Source: Shewanella metallivivens | GTDB taxonomy: Bacteria; Pseudomonadota; Gammaproteobacteria; Enterobacterales; Shewanellaceae | Reading direction: 5' to 3' | Assembly (NCBI RefSeq): GCF_028750675.1 | Contig: NZ_JAQQPZ010000001.1 | Span: 537,327 to 601,326 of the forward strand | Length of the DNA stretch: 64,000 nucleotides | Part shown: positions 9,029 through 16,750 of the stretch, one piece after another | Layout: each line of letters opens with the position of its first letter | How positions within the stretch are numbered: the stretch's first letter is position 1 | Notes under the pieces: model-generated | What the model was told of the DNA's origin: nothing | The model's input: the letters and a program-made list of their open reading frames with translations, nothing else | The model's database searches: none | Translations under genes and position numbers: made by a program

Positions 9029-11590
9029 ATGAGTCAAGCACAAGAAAAACATTTAAAAGACTACGCAAAGCCTGCTTTCATGATTACCCATGTTGATCTA
9101 AATGTCATTTTAGATGGTAAAAATACCAAAGTGACCACCACCAGTAAAGTGATCCGCAATGGTCAGCATCAACATGAACTGGTGTTAGATGGTGAACAAA
9201 TATCGCTAAGCTCAGTCAAACTAAACGGCAGTTCAGTTGATTATCGTCAACATGATAATCAATTATTCATTACCACAGCACTCAATGAGTTTGATTTAGA
9301 AGTAGTGACTTTACTCGACCCTGAAGCAAACTCTAGTCTTGAAGGTTTATATATGTCAGATGGGGCCTATTGCACTCAATGTGAGGCTGAAGGCTTTCGC
9401 CGTATTACCTATTTTTTAGATCGTCCTGATGTACTGGCTATCTATACTGTGCGCATCGAAGCTGATAAAGCTGCATTTCCATTTTTATTGAGCAACGGTA
9501 ATTTAATTGATAAAGGTGAAATGCCTCGTTCAGGTCGACATTTTGTTAAATGGCATGACCCATTTCCAAAACCGAGTTATTTATTTGCGTTAGTGGCGGG
9601 CGATTTTGATTTACTCAACGACAGCTTTACAACGCAATCAGGTCGCGAAGTTAAATTGCAAGTGTTTGTTGACAAAGGCAACTTACATAAAGCCGATCAC
9701 GCAATGGCGTCATTAAAGAAATCCATGAAGTGGGATGAAACTCGCTTCGGTTTAGAATACGACTTAGATATCTATATGATCGTTGCCGTCGACTTCTTCA
9801 ATATGGGGGCGATGGAGAATAAGGGGTTAAACGTATTTAACACTAAATATGTATTAGCGGATAAAGCCAGTGCCACAGATGATGACTATCACGGTATCGA
9901 ATCTGTTGTAGGTCACGAATATTTCCATAACTGGACCGGTAACCGTGTCACTTGCCGTGACTGGTTTCAGTTAAGCCTAAAAGAAGGGTTAACTGTTTTT
10001 CGCGATCAAGAATTTAGTTCAGACGTTGGCTCACGCGCAGTTAACCGTATCCAGGCAATCCGCGTGATGAAAAATCAACAGTTTGCTGAAGATGCTGGGC
10101 CTATGTCGCATCCAATTCGTCCAGAAAGTGTCATAGAAATGAATAACTTCTATACAGTGACCGTTTACGACAAAGGTGCTGAAGTGATTCGTATGATGCA
10201 CACCATTTTGGGCGAAGAAGGTTTTCAGGCTGGGATGAAATGTTACTTTGAACGCCACGATGGCCAAGCTGTGACTTGTGACGATTTTGTCAATGCCATG
10301 CAAGATGCTAGTGGAAAAGATTTAACTTTATTCCGTCGTTGGTACAGCCAAGCTGGCACGCCTGTTGTGACCGTAACAGATAAATTTGATGTTGATAAAG
10401 GCGAGTATCATTTAACAGTTAGTCAGCACGTTGTCTCTAACGGCGTTAAAGGCCAAAGCTTACATATTCCATTCAGTGTCGAACTACTCGACAATGCCGG
10501 TGAATCGATAGTCAATAAAGTACTTGATGTGACTAAAGCGAGCCAGACTTTTGTGTTTGATGGGCTAACCAGTGCGCCAACCGTTTCGTTGTTACAAGAC
10601 TTTTCCGCTCCAGTAAAATTGGTTTATGATTTTTCTATTGATCAATTGGTTCACTTGATGCGTCATGCATCGAGCGAGGTTGCACGCTGGGAAGCCTCTG
10701 TGCAATTAGTCAGTCAAACCATTTGGAACAACATTGCTCAATTACAACAGCAACAAGTGATGACCGTCGACAGTCGTGTCATTGAGGCATTTAGAGGTAT
10801 CATACTCGATGTTAATCTTGACCAAGCGTTAGTGGCTGAGATCTTGTCAATTCCGTCGGCTTCGGCATTGATTGAGCAGGTTGATAGCGTTGATTTAGAT
10901 GCATTAGAAAAAGCCAGAGAATTTGTTGTTGAAGAATTAGCTACGGCTTGTGAAGATGAACTACTCGCTCGTTATCGTGAGCTTAGTATCTTAGATAATG
11001 CAGGTGCACGTGCATTTAAAAATGTCGCACTAAGTTTGTTATGCCAGGTGTCTGATGTGCATGAGAGTGTGGTAGAAAATCAATATTACAATGCGCAAAA
11101 TATGACAGATTGTCTTGGTGCTTTAAAAGCGGCAACAAGCGCACAATTAACGTGTTTGCCGGCATTGTTGAGCGACTTTGAATCTAAATGGCATTCAACC
11201 CCTTTGGTCATGGATAAATGGTTAACATTACAGGCGTTGATGAATACTGACGATGTTATTGAGCAAATTAAACTGTTAACGAAACACAACAGTTTTAGTT
11301 TTTCTAACCCAAATCGAGTGCGTTCATTAATTGGTGCGTTTGCCTCGGGCAACACCTATCAATTTCACCGTGCTGACGGTGAGGGGTATCGATATTTAAC
11401 CCAAATTTTGATTAAATTAAACAAGAGCAACCCTCAAGTGGCTTCTCGAATGATCACGCCGTTAATCCAATTTGCTAAATTTGATGCATCTCGCCAACAA
11501 TTAATGAAACAGTGTTTGCAAGAGCTTAAAAACTTGCCAGATTTATCTAAAGATTTATACGAAAAAGTCACTAAATCATTAGTCGAATAA
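9029..11590 (+). CDS. pepN: Aminopeptidase N, M1 family
   Basis: The 853-residue cytoplasmic zinc aminopeptidase matches E. coli PepN (870) in length and motifs. The substrate-anchoring GAMEN motif is at 260-264. The zinc site HEYFH is at 296-300, with the third ligand Glu319 in the LKEGLTVFRDQEF segment. It removes N-terminal residues from peptides during the late steps of protein turnover. A ribosome site (AAAAGGATCG) precedes the ATG. The gene stands alone between two terminators. Confidence 0.96.
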   Translation: MSQAQEKHLKDYAKPAFMITHVDLNVILDGKNTKVTTTSKVIRNGQHQHELVLDGEQISLSSVKLNGSSVDYRQHDNQLFITTALNEFDLEVVTLLDPEANSSLEGLYMSDGAYCTQCEAEGFRRITYFLDRPDVLAIYTVRIEADKAAFPFLLSNGNLIDKGEMPRSGRHFVKWHDPFPKPSYLFALVAGDFDLLNDSFTTQSGREVKLQVFVDKGNLHKADHAMASLKKSMKWDETRFGLEYDLDIYMIVAVDFFNMGAMENKGLNVFNTKYVLADKASATDDDYHGIESVVGHEYFHNWTGNRVTCRDWFQLSLKEGLTVFRDQEFSSDVGSRAVNRIQAIRVMKNQQFAEDAGPMSHPIRPESVIEMNNFYTVTVYDKGAEVIRMMHTILGEEGFQAGMKCYFERHDGQAVTCDDFVNAMQDASGKDLTLFRRWYSQAGTPVVTVTDKFDVDKGEYHLTVSQHVVSNGVKGQSLHIPFSVELLDNAGESIVNKVLDVTKASQTFVFDGLTSAPTVSLLQDFSAPVKLVYDFSIDQLVHLMRHASSEVARWEASVQLVSQTIWNNIAQLQQQQVMTVDSRVIEAFRGIILDVNLDQALVAEILSIPSASALIEQVDSVDLDALEKAREFVVEELATACEDELLARYRELSILDNAGARAFKNVALSLLCQVSDVHESVVENQYYNAQNMTDCLGALKAATSAQLTCLPALLSDFESKWHSTPLVMDKWLTLQALMNTDDVIEQIKLLTKHNSFSFSNPNRVRSLIGAFASGNTYQFHRADGEGYRYLTQILIKLNKSNPQVASRMITPLIQFAKFDASRQQLMKQCLQELKNLPDLSKDLYEKVTKSLVE

Positions 11591-11643
11591 TCGTATTGTT
11601 ACGGGCGCTTTTTTAACAACATTAAGTGGCTATATCAACAGAT

Positions 11644-11670
11644 AAAAAGGAGAGCTTGCTCTCCTTTTTT
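11644..11670 (+). terminator. Rho-independent terminator after pepN
   Basis: A perfect 11-bp stem (AAAAAGGAGAG / CTCTCCTTTTT) with a CTTG loop and a final T run. It ends two bases before the ribosome site of the next gene. Confidence 0.93.
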
Positions 11671-11682
11671 GTGGAGAATACA

Positions 11683-11898
11683 GTGGAATTATATTTTTCA
11701 TTAAATGTGAGTTATGAGGCTTTTTTACCTTACTACCAAGGAGTTGCAGAAAAAGTTGAAGTACGAGATCAATATGCAAGGGTGTTACACATAAATGGTA
11801 AATATTTTAGACCATTTTTAACCTCTCAAGGCGTACAGGGAAAGTTTAAATTAGTGTTAAATTCCGATGGAAGTTTTAAATCACTGAATAAATTATAG
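11683..11898 (+). CDS. DUF2835 small protein
   Basis: This is a 71-residue protein beginning (V/M)ELYFSLNVSYEAFLPYYQG, which I recognise as the DUF2835 family of small gammaproteobacterial proteins of about 70 residues. Function unknown. The start is a GTG with GGAG six bases upstream. The frame is open further upstream to 11626, but that would place the pepN terminator hairpin inside the gene. The protein has a compact beta-rich pattern ending in VLNSDGSFKSL, with no signal peptide or membrane helix. Confidence 0.82.
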   Translation: MELYFSLNVSYEAFLPYYQGVAEKVEVRDQYARVLHINGKYFRPFLTSQGVQGKFKLVLNSDGSFKSLNKL

Positions 11899-12214
11899 AG
11901 CATTTACTTCAAACGTTTGATTGACTCATGTAATGTTAAAGTTAACAAAGTGAAAAACTATAAGTGCATGAAAATAAACTTTTTTCAATAATAGTTCATT
12001 TTTTGTATGGTTCATCTTTGAAATAATTCAAATATCTCTGCCAAAATTTCCATGATTTTTTGCTAGACACCGTTAATTTTCTTAAACATTTTCTTTTTTT
12101 TGACCTTGCTCAATATAGTTAAATGCTGTAACAATGGTGTTGCCTGTGGGCTAACAAGATGTTGGTTTTAATTCCTATAACAACTAATCCAACAGGTTAC
12201 GGAGATTAACTAAA
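11899..12214. other. Intergenic leader region upstream of the DUF1302 locus
   Basis: This 316-base, AT-rich stretch has no credible gene. It contains the palindrome at 11909-11920, several short T tracts and the ribosome site GGAG just before 12215. A promoter for the four-gene envelope locus should lie here, but I see no single convincing -35/-10 pair. Confidence 0.6.
11909..11920. promoter_or_regulatory. Palindrome TCAAACGTTTGA, possible fatty-acid regulator (PsrA-type) site
   Basis: A perfect 12-bp palindrome lies just after the DUF2835 gene and about 295 bases upstream of the DUF1302 gene. Its CAAAC/GTTTG half-sites resemble those reported for the fatty-acid regulator PsrA, although the Pseudomonas consensus has a few bases between halves. 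Distance to the gene is large, so the assignment is tentative. Confidence 0.3.
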
Positions 12215-14263
12215 ATGAATATTGTTAACAAAAAATTTAACAAATCGGCACTCGCTTTGGGGGTGGTGTCGGCACTATGTTTCGGTATGAGTGCTCCTGC
12301 ATCAGCAGTTTCATTCGATTGGGGTGAGGTTCGAGGAACTTTCGACTCGACATGGACCGCTGGTGCTAGCTGGCGCGTTTCTGACCGTGACTGGGATGGT
12401 CAAATTGGTAAGGTAAATCAACCGCAATTTGATTGGTCTGGATACTCTGCTTTTGGTGGCGCTTTTGGTTCAACTAAGTACACTTCGGCTGAGATTTGGG
12501 AACAGCCAGGTTCTTACTCAAGTAACAATGACTTGAGTAATTTATTGTATGCCAAAGGTGATACCACATCTGAAATCGTTAAAGGTCTGCATGAACTGTC
12601 TTTAAAATATAAAAACTATGGTTTATTTTTGCGTGGTATGTATTATTACGACCGCAAATTAAACGATGCAGATTATGATTTTAATGATCCACTTACAGGT
12701 GAAACATTTGACCCTTGTGAAGACAGCAAAGCGTCTGAAGTTCAATGTAAAGACATTCGTTTGCTCGACGCTTTTGTCTACGCAAACTGGGACTTAAATG
12801 ATGGTGCTAACCCGTTAAGTGTTCGCGTAGGTAATCAGGTCGTATCATGGGGTGAAAGTACGCTTATTTCTCATGGTATAGGTGTTATTAACCCTGTAGA
12901 TTTAAACATCCTTAATGCTCCTGGTGCTGAATTGAAAGAAGCATTTCGTCCACAGGGCATGGTCTGGGCTTCTTTAGGGCTCACAGAGAACCTCAATGTT
13001 GAAGCGTTCTACCAATATGACTGGCAAGAAATTTGGGTACCTACACCAGGTTCAAACTTTGCAACTAATGACTTTGCCGGTTACGGCGGCTATAACCAAA
13101 ATGCGCAGTTAGGTTTTAACGCTAACCCAGATATCAATCAAGACTTCTTAATTTCTGAATATTCGCGTTTATATGAAGCTGCAGCTGCGAGTGGCTTTGA
13201 CCCTGCCTATGCTGCATACATGACAGCATACTCTACCAAAGTGGCCTTAACGCAAGACTCAGCAAAAGCGAGTGATGATGGCCAGTATGGTATTAAACTG
13301 GGGTATTACTCTCCAGAATTGGGCGAAACCGAATTTGGTTTTTACTACATGAACTACCATAGTCGTCGTCCTATTATCAGTGGTACAGCATCTAACTTTA
13401 CCAGTGAAGCCATTGGCCGCGATTACGGTCGATTAGCTGCAAGTGGCGGTAATATTGACCGTGATTTATTGCTAAGCATGGAAACATTCACCAAAGCGCA
13501 AATCGTATATCCTGAAGATATCCAATTATATGGTTTCAGTTTTAACACCTTAGTGGGTGACACATCTGTTGCGGGTGAAATTGCTCACCGTGTTGACGAA
13601 CCATTGCAAATTGATGATGTAGAATTGCTCTTTGCTGCAATGCCACAGCAGTTAGCTAATGCTGGTTTACGTGAAGACCTAGACGGTATTTCACAAATGG
13701 ATGTTTATGATCCTGGTGAAACCGTTGATGGCTATATCACGCGTGACACGACTCAGGCTCAAATGACGTTCACTCATTTATTTGGCCCAACGTTAGGCTT
13801 AGATAACTTAACCATGCTTGCTGAAGTGGGGGGTGTTTGGATCCACGATATGCCTGGTTTTGATGAGTTACGTTTGAGCGGTCCTGGCACAGCACGTTCT
13901 GGTGGCAATCCAGATATGCCAGGGATCATTGAAGCATTACATAATGGTCCAGAAACGAATCCTTTCCCAACAGATTTTGCGTGGGGATATCGTATCGTTG
14001 CTAAAGCCGACTTCAACAACGTGTTTGCTGGGGTGAACATGTATCCGCGAGTCATTTTCTCACATGACGTTGATGGTATCACTCCTGATCCATTGTTCTT
14101 ATTTACCGAGGGCAGAAAGTCAGTTGCGATTGGTTTGAACTTTGATTATCAAAGTCGTTGGGGGGCGGACCTTTCTTACAACAACTTCTTTGGTGGTGTA
14201 GGAACAACAAATGCAATGGCTGACAGAGATTATGTCTCTTTCAACGTCAAGTATTCGATCTAA
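12215..14263 (+). CDS. DUF1302 family outer-membrane protein
   Basis: This 682-residue protein has a signal peptide (about 1-31, ending SAPASA). A beta-rich body follows, with an aromatic C-terminal strand ending VKYSI, as in outer-membrane barrels. The N-terminal VSFDWGEVRGTFDSTWTAGA pattern, the FRPQGMVWASLGL region and the length fit DUF1302. Members usually sit next to DUF1329 genes, as here, and are proposed to move or bind hydrophobic compounds across the outer membrane, but the substrate is not known. It starts after GGAG. It is the first gene of a rightward locus with DUF1329, a YCF48-like protein and an MMPL permease. Confidence 0.88.
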   Translation: MNIVNKKFNKSALALGVVSALCFGMSAPASAVSFDWGEVRGTFDSTWTAGASWRVSDRDWDGQIGKVNQPQFDWSGYSAFGGAFGSTKYTSAEIWEQPGSYSSNNDLSNLLYAKGDTTSEIVKGLHELSLKYKNYGLFLRGMYYYDRKLNDADYDFNDPLTGETFDPCEDSKASEVQCKDIRLLDAFVYANWDLNDGANPLSVRVGNQVVSWGESTLISHGIGVINPVDLNILNAPGAELKEAFRPQGMVWASLGLTENLNVEAFYQYDWQEIWVPTPGSNFATNDFAGYGGYNQNAQLGFNANPDINQDFLISEYSRLYEAAAASGFDPAYAAYMTAYSTKVALTQDSAKASDDGQYGIKLGYYSPELGETEFGFYYMNYHSRRPIISGTASNFTSEAIGRDYGRLAASGGNIDRDLLLSMETFTKAQIVYPEDIQLYGFSFNTLVGDTSVAGEIAHRVDEPLQIDDVELLFAAMPQQLANAGLREDLDGISQMDVYDPGETVDGYITRDTTQAQMTFTHLFGPTLGLDNLTMLAEVGGVWIHDMPGFDELRLSGPGTARSGGNPDMPGIIEALHNGPETNPFPTDFAWGYRIVAKADFNNVFAGVNMYPRVIFSHDVDGITPDPLFLFTEGRKSVAIGLNFDYQSRWGADLSYNNFFGGVGTTNAMADRDYVSFNVKYSI

Positions 14264-14276
14264 AAGGATAATTATA

Positions 14277-15641
14277 ATGAAGAAACTGACGATATTATCG
14301 GCAGCAGTGATTATGGCACTTGGTGCACCTGCTGCGCTGGCGAAAGTATCACAAGCTGACGCTGACAAATTAGGTACAAGCTTAACGCCATTAGGCGCTG
14401 AAAAAGCAGCTAATGCCGATGGTTCTATCCCGGCTTGGGATGGTGGTATTACTAAGCCTGTTGCTGGCTACACTAAGGGAATGCATCATCCAGATCCTTA
14501 CCCTGAAGATAAAGTATTATTTACTATTACCAATGCTAACAAAGCACAGTACGCAGCATTTTTAACGCCCGGGCAAAACAAGTTGTTTGAGCTTTACCCT
14601 GACACTTACAAAATGAACGTGTATCAAACCCGTCGTAGTGCATCGGTTCCTCAGTACGTATACGATGCAACTAAAAGTAATGCGGTCAATGCTGAATTAG
14701 TTTCACAAGGTAACGGTATTACGGGGGCAACAATTGGCACGCCTTTCCCAATACCGGCCTCTGGTTTAGAAGTGATATGGAATCACATTTTGCGCTATCG
14801 TGGTGTTGACGTAGAAACGTATCGTAGCCAAGCGGCTCCTACATCTAGTGGATCATACACTTTAGTTGAAAATGCTGAAGAAATCCGTTTTGAATATACT
14901 CGCCCTGAGATCACTTTAGACAAACTTAAAGAAACCAATACGTTATTTTACTTTAAGCAAGTTGTGACTCAACCAGCACGATTAGCGGGTACTGCGCTAT
15001 TGGTTAAAGAAACCATGGACCAAGAGGCATTACCTCGTCAAGCATGGACCTATAACACTGGACAACGACGTGTTCGTAAAGCGCCAAACGTTGCGTTTGA
15101 TACTCCAGGCACAGTATCTGATGGTTTGAGAACCACAGATGACTTTGATATGTTCAACGGTTCGCCTTCGCGATATAACTGGGAACTTGTTGGTAAAAAA
15201 GAAGTTTATATTCCTTACAATGATTATAAGCTGCATTCAGACAAATTAAAGTATGACCAAATTTTAAAACCTGGTCATATTAACCCTGAATATGCACGTT
15301 ATGAAAAACACCGCGTATGGGAAGTGAAAGCGACGTTGAAAGACGGTATGCGTCACATCTATAAAACGCGTGTTTTCTATATTGACGAAGATTCTTGGCA
15401 AGTATCGTTGACTGATATGTACGACAACCGTGACGAGTTATATCGTGTTGGTGTTGCACATACTATTAACTACTATGATGCGTTAACAAATTGGAGTACG
15501 TTAGAAGTGTTCCATGATCTCCAATCACGTCGATATTTGGCAATGGGTTTAGACAATGAAGGTCGCATGTATAACTTCGATGCGTCGCTCTCTGAGTCTA
15601 ACTTTACGCCAGACGCATTAAGACGTGCAGGTATTCGTTAA
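14277..15641 (+). CDS. DUF1329 family periplasmic/outer-membrane protein
   Basis: This 454-residue secreted protein has a signal peptide (about 1-22, ending APAALA). It carries the DUF1329 hallmarks: LGTSLTPLGAEKAANADGSI, the PAWDGGITKP motif and the HRVWEVKATLK region. The fold is thought to resemble the lipid-binding LolA/LolB type, which fits a hydrophobic-ligand carrier between membranes; that is family knowledge, not shown here. The ATG at 14277 follows AAAGGATAATTATA and lies 13 bases after the DUF1302 stop. An upstream frame inside the DUF1302 gene has no ribosome site. A GC-rich hairpin follows the stop codon. Confidence 0.88.
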   Translation: MKKLTILSAAVIMALGAPAALAKVSQADADKLGTSLTPLGAEKAANADGSIPAWDGGITKPVAGYTKGMHHPDPYPEDKVLFTITNANKAQYAAFLTPGQNKLFELYPDTYKMNVYQTRRSASVPQYVYDATKSNAVNAELVSQGNGITGATIGTPFPIPASGLEVIWNHILRYRGVDVETYRSQAAPTSSGSYTLVENAEEIRFEYTRPEITLDKLKETNTLFYFKQVVTQPARLAGTALLVKETMDQEALPRQAWTYNTGQRRVRKAPNVAFDTPGTVSDGLRTTDDFDMFNGSPSRYNWELVGKKEVYIPYNDYKLHSDKLKYDQILKPGHINPEYARYEKHRVWEVKATLKDGMRHIYKTRVFYIDEDSWQVSLTDMYDNRDELYRVGVAHTINYYDALTNWSTLEVFHDLQSRRYLAMGLDNEGRMYNFDASLSESNFTPDALRRAGIR

Positions 15642-15652
15642 TAGCCATAAAT

Positions 15653-15669
15653 GGGGCGCTCAGCGCCCC
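15653..15669 (+). terminator. GC-rich hairpin between DUF1329 and YCF48 genes
   Basis: GGGGCGC-tca-GCGCCCC forms a 7-bp all-GC stem 11 bases after the DUF1329 stop codon, followed by a weak T-containing tail. It may be a partial terminator or an mRNA-stabilising hairpin that lowers expression of the two downstream genes relative to the two upstream. Confidence 0.6.
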
Positions 15670-15690
15670 TTCATTGTTAAGGAAGTTTGT

Positions 15691-16701
15691 ATGACGTTTA
15701 GCATGCTTCGCGGTGCAGTGGCGATTGGGATTAGTGCATGTTTATATACTGCTTCAGTAGATGCCCAACTCGATCCACTTACTGTTCAAATTCAACCTTT
15801 AGCTCAATCTTCTTTATTACTAGATATTGCCAATGCTGGTGACAATCTCGTTGCCGTAGGGCAACGCGGTAATGTTTTGCTTTACAAAAACGGTCAATGG
15901 CAACAAGTGGCGACACCCGTCATCACTCAACTCACCAAAGTGTTCTTTTTTGATGACTTAAAAGGCTGGGCCGTAGGTCATGATGCCACCATTATTCACA
16001 CAAACGATGGCGGTGAAACATGGTCGGTGCAGATGCAATCGACCAAAATTGAAAAACCTTTATTAGACGTTCGTTTTTATACCGAAAATGATGGCATTGC
16101 AGTCGGGGCTTATGGGTTATTTTATCGCACCACCGATGGCGGTAAAACATGGAATGATGAATTTCATCAAGAGCTATTATTTGAAGAAGACATCGGTTAC
16201 TTAAATGACTTAAAAGCGGAAGATGAAGAGCTTTATTTATCTGAGCGAGCAGCATTATTACCTCACTTTAATCGTTTAATTCGTCTTGCTGATAGGCGCC
16301 TTCTGTTGGTTGGCGAATTAGGCATGGTTGCCGTTTCTGATGATGATGGTCAAACATTTACTAAAGTGAATTTTGACTATGACGGTTCGATGTTTAATGC
16401 GGTACAAGTCGATGACCAAATTTATGTAATGGGGTTACGTGGCAATGTATTTAAGTCAGATTTAAGTTTATCTGATTGGCAACAGGTTGATTTACCTGTT
16501 GAGTCATCAATCAATGGTGCATTGGTAACACAAAATAATGATCTTTACCTTGTGGGAAATGCTGGGATTGTATTGTCAGTTGATGATACCAAGGCAGAAA
16601 TTATCGCTCGACGTCAAGGTGAAAACATTGTGGCTATTGCTAAGGACAGTAAAGGTCAGTTATGGTTTGCCGGTTCTAAAGGACTGTTCCAGCTTAACTA
16701 A
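15691..16701 (+). CDS. YCF48/HCF136-like beta-propeller protein
   Basis: The 336-residue product has a signal peptide (about 1-24). It then has repeated sialidase/BNR-like blades such as TIIHTNDGGETWSVQ and LFYRTTDGGKTWND, typical of YCF48-like propellers. In photosynthetic organisms the family helps assemble membrane complexes. In this locus a role as a periplasmic scaffold for the neighbouring permease is only an inference. The ATG at 15691 follows TAAGGAAG. The frame upstream of it would run through the GC-rich hairpin and is not used. The MMPL gene starts 49 bases after the stop. Confidence 0.82.
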   Translation: MTFSMLRGAVAIGISACLYTASVDAQLDPLTVQIQPLAQSSLLLDIANAGDNLVAVGQRGNVLLYKNGQWQQVATPVITQLTKVFFFDDLKGWAVGHDATIIHTNDGGETWSVQMQSTKIEKPLLDVRFYTENDGIAVGAYGLFYRTTDGGKTWNDEFHQELLFEEDIGYLNDLKAEDEELYLSERAALLPHFNRLIRLADRRLLLVGELGMVAVSDDDGQTFTKVNFDYDGSMFNAVQVDDQIYVMGLRGNVFKSDLSLSDWQQVDLPVESSINGALVTQNNDLYLVGNAGIVLSVDDTKAEIIARRQGENIVAIAKDSKGQLWFAGSKGLFQLN

Positions 16702-16750
16702 CCTTATGGTTAGATTGGATAATTAAAACAACAATAATAGGGCCGAAAAG

